A stretch of 64,000 nucleotides of DNA, taken from contig JAIQFN010000003.1 in NCBI GenBank assembly GCA_020073265.1, positions 62,001 to 126,000 on the forward strand, in the 5' to 3' direction. Of the stretch, positions 1 through 8,177 are shown piece by piece; within the stretch, counting starts at the first letter, position 1, and each line of letters begins with the position of its first letter. Position numbers and translations under genes: made by a program. Origin of the DNA: Terriglobia bacterium (GTDB taxonomy: Bacteria; Acidobacteriota; Terriglobia; Bryobacterales; Bryobacteraceae). Under the pieces are notes generated by a model that ran no database searches, was not told where the DNA came from, and was given only the letters and a program-made list of their open reading frames with translations.

Positions 1-283
1 GCAGCGGGCCTTTGAGCGTTTCGCCCTCGACGAGCTCCATGACCAGCGCGCGTTCTTCGACGCCGTAGATCTGCGCGATGTTGGGATGGTTCAGCGACGC
101 CAGCACCTTGGCTTCGCGCTCGAACCGCGCCATGCGGTCGGCGTCCGCCGCAAAAGCCGCCGGCAGAATCTTCAGCGCGACTTCGCGATCGAGCTTGGTG
201 TCGACCGCGCGATACACCTCGCCCATCCCGCCTTCGCCCAGCTTAGCGGTGATGCGGTAGTGCGCAATCTGCTGAGGATCCAC
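1..283 (-). CDS. Serine/threonine protein kinase, N-terminal fragment (cut by window edge)
   Basis: Reading leftward from a GTG at 283, the frame opens VDPQQIAHYRITAKLGEGGM and continues into GEVYRAVDTKLDREVALKIL, i.e. the glycine-rich loop (GxGxxG) and the VALK lysine of a Hanks-type kinase. A further stretch, FEREAKVLASLNHPNIAQIY, matches the alphaC helix region, and ALVMELVEGETLKGPL fits the hinge. The catalytic loop lies beyond the window, so activity cannot be judged. Acidobacterial kinases of this kind usually carry a C-terminal TM segment and sensor repeats; whether this one does is not visible. The start is inferred from the conserved N-terminus; a TAGGAT hexamer lies nine bases before the GTG. 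Confidence 0.9.
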   Translation of the reverse strand, partial: MDPQQIAHYRITAKLGEGGMGEVYRAVDTKLDREVALKILPAAFAADADRMARFEREAKVLASLNHPNIAQIYGVEERALVMELVEGETLKGPL

Positions 284-310
284 TTTTTTGCAATCCTACC
301 ACCTACGCAG

Positions 311-343
311 CACCTGACACCTGACACCTGGCACCCGACACCT
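311..343. repeat. Tandem heptamer repeat (CACCTGR, ~4.7 copies)
   Basis: Four full heptamers (CACCTGA, CACCTGA, CACCTGG, CACCCGA) plus a partial CACCT sit in the short gap between the divergent kinase and DUF1844 genes, immediately upstream of the -10-like TAAAAT. It could be a regulator-binding array or simple slippage. No known box is recognised. Confidence 0.6.
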
Positions 344-344
344 C

Positions 345-350
345 TAAAAT
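345..350 (+). promoter_or_regulatory. Candidate -10 box (TAAAAT) for the DUF1844 gene
   Basis: TAAAAT ends 10 nt before the ATG at 361. That leaves almost no 5' leader, so the transcript would be leaderless or nearly so. No Shine-Dalgarno sequence is visible. Inferred from sequence only. Confidence 0.4.
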
Positions 351-360
351 AGAGAATGCA

Positions 361-702
361 ATGAGCGACCAGGAATATCCGCTGCCCCCCGCTACCTTCG
401 AGTTCCTGGTTCTTTCGCTCAAGACCCAGACCGAAATGCACCTCGGCCTGCTGTTCTTCGGCGAAGAAAAGGACCGCCCGGAGCCCGATTTCCGCATCGC
501 GAGGCATAGCATCGACCTGCTGGCCATGCTGCAGGAGAAAACCCGCGGTAACACCACGCTCGAAGAGCAGCGCCTCATCGAAAACGCGGTCACCGAGCTG
601 CGCTTCCGTTTCGTGCAGGCCATGGAAGAACATCAGAAGAAGACGGCTGCCGCGGGTCAATCTGGCGAAGCGCCCAAGTCAGAAGGGCAGGCCGGCGCCT
701 AA
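361..702 (+). CDS. DUF1844 family protein
   Basis: This 113-residue acidic cytosolic protein matches the DUF1844 pattern. It has a LHLGLLFFGEE-type segment (around residues 32-40), ARHSIDLLAMLQEKTRGN (about 47-64) and EEQRLIENAVTELRFRFVQ (about 68-86), all predicted helical, then a Gln/Ala/Gly-rich disordered tail. DUF1844 proteins are widespread in Acidobacteriota, Thermodesulfobacteriota and related phyla and have no established function. The next gene starts directly after the stop (TAAATG), so the two are almost certainly co-transcribed. Confidence 0.88.
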   Translation: MSDQEYPLPPATFEFLVLSLKTQTEMHLGLLFFGEEKDRPEPDFRIARHSIDLLAMLQEKTRGNTTLEEQRLIENAVTELRFRFVQAMEEHQKKTAAAGQSGEAPKSEGQAGA

Positions 703-1494
703 ATGCCCGTCGATACGCTCAGCATCACGGTGCTCGGTTCCGGCACCAGCGTCGGGGTACCCACCATCGGCTGTCATTGCGCGGTGTGCCGCTCCGACGA
801 TCCGCGCGACAAGCGGCTGCGTCCTTCCATTTACGTCAAATACGGCGAGCACGGCGTGCTCATCGACAGCACGCCCGATTTCCGCCAGCAGGCCCTGCGC
901 GCCGGCATCGAGCGGGTGGACGCCATCCTGTACACGCATTCGCACGCCGACCACATCATGGGCCTGGACGACGTGCGGCCGTTCAATTTCCGGCAGGGCG
1001 GCGTGATCCCGATCTACGGCGCGGCCGAGCACATCGAGAACATCCAGCGCTGCTTTCATTACATTTTTTCGAACCACAAGACGGAATCGTCGGTGCCGCG
1101 CCTGATGGCGCACGTGTTCGACACAGCGCCCATCGATCTGTTCGGCCTGGAATTCACGCCCATCCGCCTGTGCCACGGCAAGGGCACGGTGCACGGCTTC
1201 CGCTTCGGCCAAGCCGCCTACCTCACCGATCACAGCGACATCCCGGAAGAATCCATGAGCCAGCTGGAGTCGCTGGACGTGCTGTTCCTGGACGCGTTGC
1301 GGCACCGGCCGCACCCCACGCACTCGACTGTCGAGCGCTCGCTGCAATCGGTCGAAAAGCTCGCGCCCAAGCGGGCGTTTTTCACGCACATCTGTCACGA
1401 CCTGGCGCACGCGGCCACCGAAGCAGCGCTGCCCGGGCACGTCCGGCTGGCGTACGACGGTCTGGAGATCGCGGTCCGGGGAGTCCGCGAATGA
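703..1494 (+). CDS. MBL-fold metal-dependent hydrolase (PhnP-like)
   Basis: This 263-residue metallo-beta-lactamase-fold protein has the signature THSHADHIMGLDD (HxHxDH, about residues 82-93), a central LTDHSD and a late HICHDL. Near the N-terminus, GSGTSVGVPTIGCHCAVC carries the cysteines that bind a structural zinc in PhnP-type cyclic phosphodiesterases. The fold and metal site are clear; the substrate (cyclic phosphodiester, lipoyl/octanoyl ester or other) is not determined by sequence. It starts directly after the DUF1844 stop and its TGA overlaps the ribF ATG (ATGA), so it belongs to a tight three-gene operon with ribF. Confidence 0.88.
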   Translation: MPVDTLSITVLGSGTSVGVPTIGCHCAVCRSDDPRDKRLRPSIYVKYGEHGVLIDSTPDFRQQALRAGIERVDAILYTHSHADHIMGLDDVRPFNFRQGGVIPIYGAAEHIENIQRCFHYIFSNHKTESSVPRLMAHVFDTAPIDLFGLEFTPIRLCHGKGTVHGFRFGQAAYLTDHSDIPEESMSQLESLDVLFLDALRHRPHPTHSTVERSLQSVEKLAPKRAFFTHICHDLAHAATEAALPGHVRLAYDGLEIAVRGVRE

Positions 1495-2462
1495 TCTTCC
1501 GCAGCCTGGCCGCTGTTCCGGCGGATTTCGGACCGTGCGCCATCACCATCGGCAATTTCGACGGCGTCCATTTGGGACATTGGGTGATCCTGCGGCGTCT
1601 GGTCGCGCTCGCTCGCCAAGGCGGCTGGCACTCGGCCGTTCTCACCTTCGATCCGCACCCGACGAAACTGGTGGCACCGGCGCGCGCGCCGCTTCTGCTC
1701 ACGACTCCCGAGGAGCGTGTTTCACTGATGCAGCCGTCCGGCATCGATCGCGTGCTGATTTTGCCGTTCAACGCCGAGATCGCCGCGCTCTCACCTGAAA
1801 AATTCGTGCGCGACATCCTGGTGGACAAACTCAAAGCGCGCGCCGTGCTGGTGGGCGCGAACTTTCGCTTCGGGCACCGCGCCGCGGGCGATGTCCGCAC
1901 GCTGGCGGAGTTGGGCCGCAAGTACGGTTTCGAAACCGACATACTTCCGGGCGTCACCTGGCGGGGCCGCGTCATCTCGAGCAGCGAGATCCGGCGCTTG
2001 ATCGATTCCGGCGACGTCTCGCTGGCCTGCCGGATGCTGGGCCGGCCGTACGCGCTCCGGGGCAAGGTGGTGCCAGGCGCCGGCGTCGGATCGAAGCAGA
2101 CGGTGCCGACGCTTAACCTGCAGACCGATGCTGAGGTTTTGCCCAAGACCGGCGTCTACGTGACGCGCACGCGCGAAACCGGCGGCGAGCGCGAGTGGCC
2201 CTCCATCACCAACGTCGGGTATCGGCCCACTTTCAACGGCCACGGGCTTACCATTGAGACGTACCTGCTCGCGGGCCTGGATGGCCCGGCGCCTGGCGAG
2301 ATTTCGGTCGAGTTTCTACGCTGGGTGCGCGAGGAGAAGAAGTTCGAGAATCCGGAAGCGCTCAAGGCTCAGATCCTTCGCGATGTGGGCCGCGCCCAGG
2401 CTTACTTCCGGCGGCTGCGCGGGCGGGCCGCCCAGGCACCACACATGAAACAGTATTCTTAA
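1491..2462 (+). CDS. ribF: Bifunctional riboflavin kinase/FAD synthetase
   Basis: This 323-residue RibF makes FMN from riboflavin and then FAD. The N-terminal adenylyltransferase domain shows AITIGNFDGVHLGHW (about residues 18-32), SAVLTFDPHPTKL and the late ISSSEIRRLI motif (ISSTxIR-like). The C-terminal flavokinase domain shows RPYALRGKVVPGAG, TVPTLNL and TNVGYRPTF, then the glutamate-containing EISVEFLRWVREEKKF. Length is normal for the family. ATG at 1491 was chosen because it overlaps the upstream stop (ATGA) and begins just before the conserved domain; the same frame is open further upstream but that part is only a shadow of the preceding gene. Confidence 0.96.
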   Translation: MIFRSLAAVPADFGPCAITIGNFDGVHLGHWVILRRLVALARQGGWHSAVLTFDPHPTKLVAPARAPLLLTTPEERVSLMQPSGIDRVLILPFNAEIAALSPEKFVRDILVDKLKARAVLVGANFRFGHRAAGDVRTLAELGRKYGFETDILPGVTWRGRVISSSEIRRLIDSGDVSLACRMLGRPYALRGKVVPGAGVGSKQTVPTLNLQTDAEVLPKTGVYVTRTRETGGEREWPSITNVGYRPTFNGHGLTIETYLLAGLDGPAPGEISVEFLRWVREEKKFENPEALKAQILRDVGRAQAYFRRLRGRAAQAPHMKQYS

Positions 2463-2475
2463 GGGGAGAAATGTT

Positions 2476-3492
2476 ATGAGTCTATCCGCAGGCAAAATCC
2501 GTCACATGCAGGCGCTCTCGAACCAGGCGGGCGTCATCGCGGCTGCCGCCATGGATCAGCGCGGCAGTCTTCAGAAAGCCATCGCCGGCGCGCGAGGCAT
2601 TTCCACCGATCAGGTGACCACCGACATGATGAGCGAGTTCAAGATTGCGGTCAGCAAGGTGCTGACGCCGCATGCCAGCGCCATCCTGCTGGATCCCGAG
2701 TACGGACTCCCGGCCGCCAAGGCGCGCTCGAAGAACGCGGGCCTGTTGCTGGCCTATGAAGAGAGCGGCTACGACAACACCAAGCCGGGGCGCCTGCCCG
2801 ATTTGCTGCCGCACGTCTCCGCTAAGCGCATCGCCGATTGGGGCGCCAACGCGGTGAAGATCCTGCTGTACTATTCGCCTTTCGACGACGCGCAGGTCAA
2901 CGACATCAAGCACGCCTTCATCGAGCGAATCGGTTCCGAGTGCGAGTCGCTCGATATCCCGTTCTTCCTGGAGTTCGTCGGCTACGACCCCAAGGGCGGC
3001 GACGAGAAGGGCCTGGAATTCGCCAAGATCAAGCCGCAGGTGGTCATCAAGAGCATGCAGGAGTTCTCCAAGCCGCAATATAAAGTGGACGTGCTCAAGG
3101 TGGAAGTTCCCATCAACGCGAACTTCGTGGAAGGCAGCAGCGTCTACAAGGGCCAGAAAGCTTATTCGCGCCAGGAGGCGCTGGAACATTTCCGCCGCGG
3201 CGCCGAAGCAGCCAAGAAGCCGTTCATCTATCTGAGCGCGGGCGTGGGGAACGCGCAGTTCGTCGAGGAGTTGAACATGGCCGCCGAAGCGGGCACCGAT
3301 TATTCGGGCGTTCTGTGCGGGCGCGCCACCTGGAAAGAAGGAATCCCGGTTTACGCCAAGCAGGGCGCCAAAGCGCTGGAGGATTGGCTCGCCGGCGAAG
3401 GCGTCAAGAACATCAACGCCGTCAACGCCGCCATCAAAACCGCGAAACCCTGGTATTTGAAAGCGGGCATCCCCCAGCCAGCCCTCGCGTAG
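2476..3492 (+). CDS. Tagatose-1,6-bisphosphate aldolase (LacD-type)
   Basis: This 338-residue class I aldolase of the LacD family would cleave tagatose 1,6-bisphosphate to dihydroxyacetone phosphate and glyceraldehyde 3-phosphate; the family is promiscuous for related ketohexose bisphosphates. Recognisable blocks are AAAMDQRGSLQKAI (about residues 23-36), ILLDPEYGLPAA, AVKILLYYSPFD and VDVLKVEVPIN, the last carrying the probable Schiff-base lysine, with YLSAGVGNAQF near the C-terminus. A strong Shine-Dalgarno AGGGGAG lies 9 nt before the ATG, so it may also be expressed apart from ribF, which ends 13 nt earlier. No other tagatose/lactose genes are nearby, so the physiological substrate is uncertain. 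Confidence 0.9.
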   Translation: MSLSAGKIRHMQALSNQAGVIAAAAMDQRGSLQKAIAGARGISTDQVTTDMMSEFKIAVSKVLTPHASAILLDPEYGLPAAKARSKNAGLLLAYEESGYDNTKPGRLPDLLPHVSAKRIADWGANAVKILLYYSPFDDAQVNDIKHAFIERIGSECESLDIPFFLEFVGYDPKGGDEKGLEFAKIKPQVVIKSMQEFSKPQYKVDVLKVEVPINANFVEGSSVYKGQKAYSRQEALEHFRRGAEAAKKPFIYLSAGVGNAQFVEELNMAAEAGTDYSGVLCGRATWKEGIPVYAKQGAKALEDWLAGEGVKNINAVNAAIKTAKPWYLKAGIPQPALA

Positions 3493-3494
3493 AC

Positions 3495-3542
3495 GTGGGC
3501 GCACGCGCTCATGCGTGCCGCGTTCACATTCGTGTGAACGCC
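3495..3542 (+). repeat. Twin-hairpin intergenic repeat, copy A
   Basis: The element starts 2 nt after the aldolase stop. Hairpin 1 pairs GCACGC with GCGTGC. Hairpin 2 is a perfect 9-bp stem GCGTTCACA / TGTGAACGC closing a TTCG loop. It is the first of five copies seen in this window (see 23111, 52114, 58481, 61221). Position and orientation suggest a 3'-end element: a terminator, an mRNA-stabilising hairpin or a REP-like repeat. Confidence 0.75.
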
Positions 3543-3686
3543 CGGTGGCGCGTGTTCGCTTCCGCACACCTTAATCCCAGCCGGCGACAGGTGTGGCGGC
3601 GGCGTTGCTTCGGAAATCCATGAAGCTAAGCTCTCTGCGGCTGGCACGCCAAGTGCTCTCGACTCTAGTCCGCCCCGAGGTGACGT

Positions 3687-6116
3687 TTGCGCACACTTTG
3701 GTATGACATCCGCTACGGCCTGCGAATGCTGGCCGCGAATCCCGGCTTCACGGCCGTCGCGATCCTGTCGCTCGCCATCGGCATCGGCGCGAACACATCC
3801 ACCTTCAGCCTGGCCGATGCCCTGCTGCTGCGTCCGCTGCCGGTGGAGCGCCCGAGCGAGATAGTTCGCGTCCTAAGCACCTCGCGCACCCAGCAATTCG
3901 GCGGGATTTCGTATCCCGACTACCTCGATTTTCGCGCGCAGTCCAAGACGCTTTCCGGCCTGGTGGCTTACGAGCAAACCGGGCTGGGCCTGCAGCCCGA
4001 TCCCCAATCCGCTACCCAACTCAAGCTGGGCCTGGCGGTAGACACCGATTTTTTCGACGTGCTGGGCGTGAAGCCGGCGCTGGGCCGCGCGTTCCGTCCG
4101 GACGAGGATCGCAGCCCGGTCGTAGTTCTGAGCGATGCGCTGTGGCAATCGCAGTTCGCGCGCGATCGCGCCGTCGTCGGCCGCACCGTGAAGCTGAGCA
4201 AAGTCGACTTCACCATCATCGGTGTCGCGCCCGCCACGTTTCCCAGCCTGGACCTTTTCGTTCACGAGAGCATGTACATTCCGTTCGGCATGCTGCCGCG
4301 GCTTCCGCTCTCGGACAAGGATCCGCTGGGGCATCGCGACCACCTCTACCTGGAGGTTTTCGGCCGGCTGGCGCCCGGACGCACGGCCCGCCAGGCACAA
4401 GCTGAGTTGCAGGCCGTCGCGCGCAACCTGGAGCGCGCTTATCCGGAAACGAATCGCGGACGCAGCGTGGTGGCTATCTCCGAGCTTCGCGCCCGGACCT
4501 ACAACTCAGAAGACGTGCTGCCGGTGGCCATGTTGCTGGCGATCGCGGGATTGGTTCTGCTGATTGCCTGCGCCAATGTCGCCAACCTTTTGCTGTCGCG
4601 CGCCGGTGCGCGATCGCGCGAAATCGCCGTGCGTCTCGCGATCGGGGCCAGCCGCCGGCGCCTGTTCCAGCAACTGCTCACCGAGAGCCTGCTGCTGGCC
4701 TTGGCGGGCGGCGGCGCGGGGCTGCTGCTGGCGCTTTTCAGCATCGACTTTTTCGCCTCGCTGCGGCTCCCCACCTCGCTTCCTCTCTGGCTGGTGGCGC
4801 GCGTGGACCTTCGGGTTCTGCTGGTTGCGATGGGGTCCTCCATCGTGAGCGCCCTGGTCTTCGGCGTAGCGCCGGCCTTGCACGCGTTAAAGTCCGATTT
4901 GAACACCACGCTCAAAGCCGGCGACGCTTCACCTGCCGGGAAGGGCCGCCGGTTCCAGGCGCGCGATGTTCTGGCCGTTGCGCAGATCGCGATTTCCATG
5001 CTGCTGCTGCTCGCCGCGGGTCTGCTCATCAAGGATTTTTCCAACCTGGTTCATACCCGGCCGGGCTTTCGCACTGACCATGTATTGGTGCTGGGCTTGG
5101 ACCCCACCGCCGCGGGCTACCAGGAACCACAGGCTCGTTCGTTCTACCAGCAGCTCATCGCAAGGCTCAGCACGCTCCCCGGTGTTCGATCCGTGGCGCT
5201 CGGCCAGAACATCCCGCTGGGAGTGAGCAGCTCCATGAAGTCCGTCATGGTTGAGGGATTCGAGATGGCGCGGGATCAGCAGAGTTTCCCCGTCGGGTCC
5301 GACACGGTGGATGAGCGTTACCTGCCGCTGATGCAGATCCCGATCGTGCGCGGGCGCAACTTCGACAGCCGCGACACTGCGTCGTCGCCCCCGGTTGCGA
5401 TCGTGAACGAAATCATGGCCGCGAAATATTGGCCCAACCGGAGCGCCATCGGAGGCCGGATTCGGATGCGCGATCAGACGCTGGAAGTGGTGGGCATCGC
5501 CAAGACTATCAAGTATCGCGATATCGGGGAGACTCCGCAGCCATTCCTGTATTTGCCCTTCGCGCAACAGTTCGCGTCCATAATGATGCTGCACGTCGAG
5601 AGCACCGGCGATCCGGCCGCGCTGGCCGCCCCGGTCCTGGCCGAGATTCGCCGGCTGGATTCGGGAACACCCGTCCAAGACATCCAGACGCTGGATCACT
5701 TTTTCAAGGGCGCTCTCATTAGCAATCGCATCGTTACCCAGGTGGTTGCGGTCATCGGAGCGTTCGGACTGCTGCTCGCCGTTACGGGCCTGTACGGCGT
5801 GATCGCGTACTCGGTGAGCCGGCGGACTCGCGAGATCGGGATCCGGATGGCGATCGGCGCGGATCCGGGCGGTGTCGCGCGCCTGGTGCTGCGGCAGGGA
5901 ATGACGCTCACACTGGCGGGCGCCGGGATCGGCCTGGTGCTGGCGCTGGCGGCGTCGAAGCTGCTGGGCAGTTTGCTGGTGGGCGTCAGCTCGCGCGATC
6001 CGATGGTGTTCCTGCTGGTCCCGCCGGTGCTCGCGGGCGTCAGCTTGCTGGCTTGTTACGTCCCGGCGCGGCGTGCAGCACGAGTGGATCCTCTGCGGGC
6101 GCTGCGTCAGGATTAG
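3687..6116 (+). CDS. MacB/FtsX-type ABC transporter permease (acidobacterial type)
   Basis: This 809-residue inner-membrane protein has the duplicated FtsX architecture. It opens WYDIRYGLRMLAANPGFTAV with a TM helix (about 20-42), followed by a periplasmic MacB-type domain. An FtsX block of three helices follows (about 275-400, ending in LHALKSDLNTTLKAG), then a second TM/periplasmic half and a final FtsX block (about 680-805) with REIGIRMAIGADPGG and PARRAARVDPLRALRQD. Such single-gene permeases are strongly expanded in Acidobacteriota; no ATPase gene is adjacent, so the partner is elsewhere. Start is a TTG at 3687 preceded by a GAGGTGA Shine-Dalgarno. Its last 77 bp overlap the convergent symporter gene. 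Confidence 0.9.
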   Translation: MRTLWYDIRYGLRMLAANPGFTAVAILSLAIGIGANTSTFSLADALLLRPLPVERPSEIVRVLSTSRTQQFGGISYPDYLDFRAQSKTLSGLVAYEQTGLGLQPDPQSATQLKLGLAVDTDFFDVLGVKPALGRAFRPDEDRSPVVVLSDALWQSQFARDRAVVGRTVKLSKVDFTIIGVAPATFPSLDLFVHESMYIPFGMLPRLPLSDKDPLGHRDHLYLEVFGRLAPGRTARQAQAELQAVARNLERAYPETNRGRSVVAISELRARTYNSEDVLPVAMLLAIAGLVLLIACANVANLLLSRAGARSREIAVRLAIGASRRRLFQQLLTESLLLALAGGGAGLLLALFSIDFFASLRLPTSLPLWLVARVDLRVLLVAMGSSIVSALVFGVAPALHALKSDLNTTLKAGDASPAGKGRRFQARDVLAVAQIAISMLLLLAAGLLIKDFSNLVHTRPGFRTDHVLVLGLDPTAAGYQEPQARSFYQQLIARLSTLPGVRSVALGQNIPLGVSSSMKSVMVEGFEMARDQQSFPVGSDTVDERYLPLMQIPIVRGRNFDSRDTASSPPVAIVNEIMAAKYWPNRSAIGGRIRMRDQTLEVVGIAKTIKYRDIGETPQPFLYLPFAQQFASIMMLHVESTGDPAALAAPVLAEIRRLDSGTPVQDIQTLDHFFKGALISNRIVTQVVAVIGAFGLLLAVTGLYGVIAYSVSRRTREIGIRMAIGADPGGVARLVLRQGMTLTLAGAGIGLVLALAASKLLGSLLVGVSSRDPMVFLLVPPVLAGVSLLACYVPARRAARVDPLRALRQD

Positions 6117-7332
6117 CCGCTGCGTCGAGGTCCACGCCCTCCCAGCGCGCCACCACTACGGTCGCCATGCAATTGCCGAGCAGGTTGACCGACGTGCGCG
6201 CCATGTCCATCAAGGCGTCCGCCCCCAGGATCAGAGCGACGCCCGCCACCGGGAGGTTGAACGTGGTCAGCGTTCCGGCCAGGATCACCAGCGCCGCGCG
6301 CGGCACCGCGGCCACGCCTTTGCTGGTGAGCATCAGCGTCAGCATCATGAGGATCTGCTGCGAGAACGGCATGTGCACGCCCGCCGCCTGCGCGACGAAC
6401 AGCGAGGCCATCGACAGATACAGCGTGCTGCCGTCCAGGTTGAAACTGTATCCGGTGGGAAGCACGAACGCGACGATGTGCGCGGGCACGCCCATCAGTT
6501 CCAGATTCTCCAGCGCCAGCGGCAGCGCCGACTCGCTCGATGCGGTGGAGAATGCCAGGATGAACGGCTCGCGAACCGCGCGGAAGAATCGCCGCAATGG
6601 CACTCGCGCCAGGATGGCCACCGCGCCCAAGACGACGAAGACGAAGATCAGCAGCGTGGCGTAGAGCGTCAGCACCAGCTTTCCGAGTCCCAGCAATACG
6701 CCGATGCCTTTACTGCCGATGGTGTGCGCCATTGCCGCGCCGACTCCGACCGGCGCCAGGTACATCACGTACTTGGTGTAGCGGAACATGACTTCCGAAA
6801 GCGATTTGCAGAAGTCCACGACGATTCGGGCCTTCGCGCCGATGGCCGCGCAGGCCGCACCGAACAGGAAGGAGAAGACCACGATCTGCAGCACGTCGCC
6901 CTTGGCCATCGCATCCACCACGCTGGCCGGGAAAGTATGCTCGAGCGTTCCGCTCAAGCTGGGAGCGGCCTGAGGCAAACCTGTCTCGGCGGCGTTCTTT
7001 TCGAGCGTCATCCCCTGGCCGGGCCGGACCAGGTTCACCGCGCCGAGTCCCAGAAAGAGCGCGACGGTGGTCAGCGCTTCGAAGTAGACGATGGCCTTGA
7101 GACCGATGCGGCCCATGGCCTTCACGCTGCCCGTGCTCGCGATGCCGTACACCAAAGTGCCGAAGATCAACGGCGCGATGATGGACCGGATCAGGCGCAG
7201 GAACACGTTGGCGATGGCTTGCATCCAGTCGGCTTTGCCCAGCTCGGGGAAAACCGCGCCAACCGCGACGCCCGCCAGCATGGCGATGAAGATCCAGGCC
7301 GTCAGCGACAGCCGCTTCACCGTTCTCCCCAT
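6040..7332 (-). CDS. Dicarboxylate/amino acid:cation (Na+/H+) symporter
   Basis: This 430-residue member of the DAACS (GltP/DctA/SdcL) family is an inner-membrane secondary carrier for C4-dicarboxylates or acidic amino acids. Hallmarks are several TM helices from residue 8 onward, the serine-rich re-entrant loop AFSTASSESALPLALENL (about 262-279), VLPTGYSFNLDGSTLY (about 291-306) and the second re-entrant region with LLGNCMATVVVARWEG (about 384-399). The specificity is not decided by sequence. The first 16 bp overlap nadK, which reads in the same direction. The poorly conserved last ~25 codons overlap the end of the convergent FtsX permease gene. Confidence 0.92.
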   Translation of the reverse strand: MGRTVKRLSLTAWIFIAMLAGVAVGAVFPELGKADWMQAIANVFLRLIRSIIAPLIFGTLVYGIASTGSVKAMGRIGLKAIVYFEALTTVALFLGLGAVNLVRPGQGMTLEKNAAETGLPQAAPSLSGTLEHTFPASVVDAMAKGDVLQIVVFSFLFGAACAAIGAKARIVVDFCKSLSEVMFRYTKYVMYLAPVGVGAAMAHTIGSKGIGVLLGLGKLVLTLYATLLIFVFVVLGAVAILARVPLRRFFRAVREPFILAFSTASSESALPLALENLELMGVPAHIVAFVLPTGYSFNLDGSTLYLSMASLFVAQAAGVHMPFSQQILMMLTLMLTSKGVAAVPRAALVILAGTLTTFNLPVAGVALILGADALMDMARTSVNLLGNCMATVVVARWEGVDLDAAANPDAAPAEDPLVLHAAPGRNKPAS

Positions 7333-8177
7333 TTCAGCTTTTGCCGCAGCACATCGAAGAAGAACATTTTGGGCGGGCGGACTAGGTGGACTTTATGCTG
7401 GGAGCTCCGGCAGACTACGTGGTCGTCCTGCCGCAAAGGCTCGCCGATCTGGCCGTCCACGGTCAGGAAGGCCTCGTTGTGCGAGGCGCGGCAGATGATT
7501 TCGATCCGGCTGGTTTCGGGAACCAGCACCGGCCGGTTGGTCAGCGTGTGCGGGCAGACCGGCGTGATGCAGAGCGCTTCCACGGCCGGAAACACGATGG
7601 GACCGCCGGCCGAGAGCGAGTAGGCGGTGGATCCGGTGGGCGTCGCGACGATCAGTCCGTCAGCCTTGAAGGTGCTGACGTATTGAGAATCGACGTAGGT
7701 GTCCAGGTCGATCATGCGCGCGATTTGCGTCTTGGCGATGACCACGTCGTTCAGCGCTTCGTAGGACTTCACGATCTCGCCGCCGCGCACCAGGTCGCCG
7801 TGCAGCATCCGGCGCGGGACCACGCGCTGCTCGCCCTTCAGCGCCCGTTCGAGTTCGGGATAAAGCTGGTCCAGCGTGATGGCGGTGAGGAATCCAAGCC
7901 CGCCCAGGTTCACCGGAAACAGCGGGATCTCACGTCCGGCCACGGCTCGGGCAGCCGACAGCAGCGTGCCGTCGCCTCCCAGGACGATGACCAGTTGCGT
8001 GCCATCGGGCACTTCGGCGCGCGGCACTCCGGCGCGATTGAGATAGACCGCCGCTTCCTCATCCAGGCGCGCTTCGACGCCGTGCGCTTTGAGCCACGCG
8101 ACCAGTTCCGGCAGGATCGCCGAAGCGTGCGGAATCCCGGGCTTGGCCATGATGCCGACGACTTTAATGTCTGGCAT
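7317..8177 (-). CDS. nadK: NAD kinase
   Basis: This 286-residue NAD kinase phosphorylates NAD+ to NADP+. It has the catalytic/metal motif GGDGT at residues 67-71 within QLVIVLGGDGTLL, the NLGGLGFL segment, and the NAD-binding ATPTGSTAYSLSAGGPIV block (about 182-199). Length is normal for bacterial enzymes. It overlaps tlyA by 14 bp upstream and the symporter by 16 bp downstream, a translationally coupled leftward operon. Pairing of nadK with tlyA and a polyprenyl synthase is a common housekeeping arrangement (with xseB, tlyA, nadK). Confidence 0.96.
   Translation of the reverse strand: MPDIKVVGIMAKPGIPHASAILPELVAWLKAHGVEARLDEEAAVYLNRAGVPRAEVPDGTQLVIVLGGDGTLLSAARAVAGREIPLFPVNLGGLGFLTAITLDQLYPELERALKGEQRVVPRRMLHGDLVRGGEIVKSYEALNDVVIAKTQIARMIDLDTYVDSQYVSTFKADGLIVATPTGSTAYSLSAGGPIVFPAVEALCITPVCPHTLTNRPVLVPETSRIEIICRASHNEAFLTVDGQIGEPLRQDDHVVCRSSQHKVHLVRPPKMFFFDVLRQKLKWGER

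Noticed and set aside
777-1490. Open extension of the ribF frame upstream through the MBL-hydrolase gene
   Set aside because: The translated extension is Arg/His/Pro-rich shadow sequence without homology; the ATG at 1491 starts the conserved domain and overlaps the upstream stop.
3574-3586. 13-mer ATCCCAGCCGGCG shared downstream of repeat copies A and B (also 52172-52184)
   Set aside because: The spacing from the hairpins differs (31 versus 11 bp) and the other three copies lack it; GC-rich words of this kind recur by chance.
6073-7623. Long plus-strand open frame (516 codons) across the symporter and nadK genes
   Set aside because: Antisense of conserved genes in GC-rich DNA; composition is His/Arg/Gln-rich with no family pattern.
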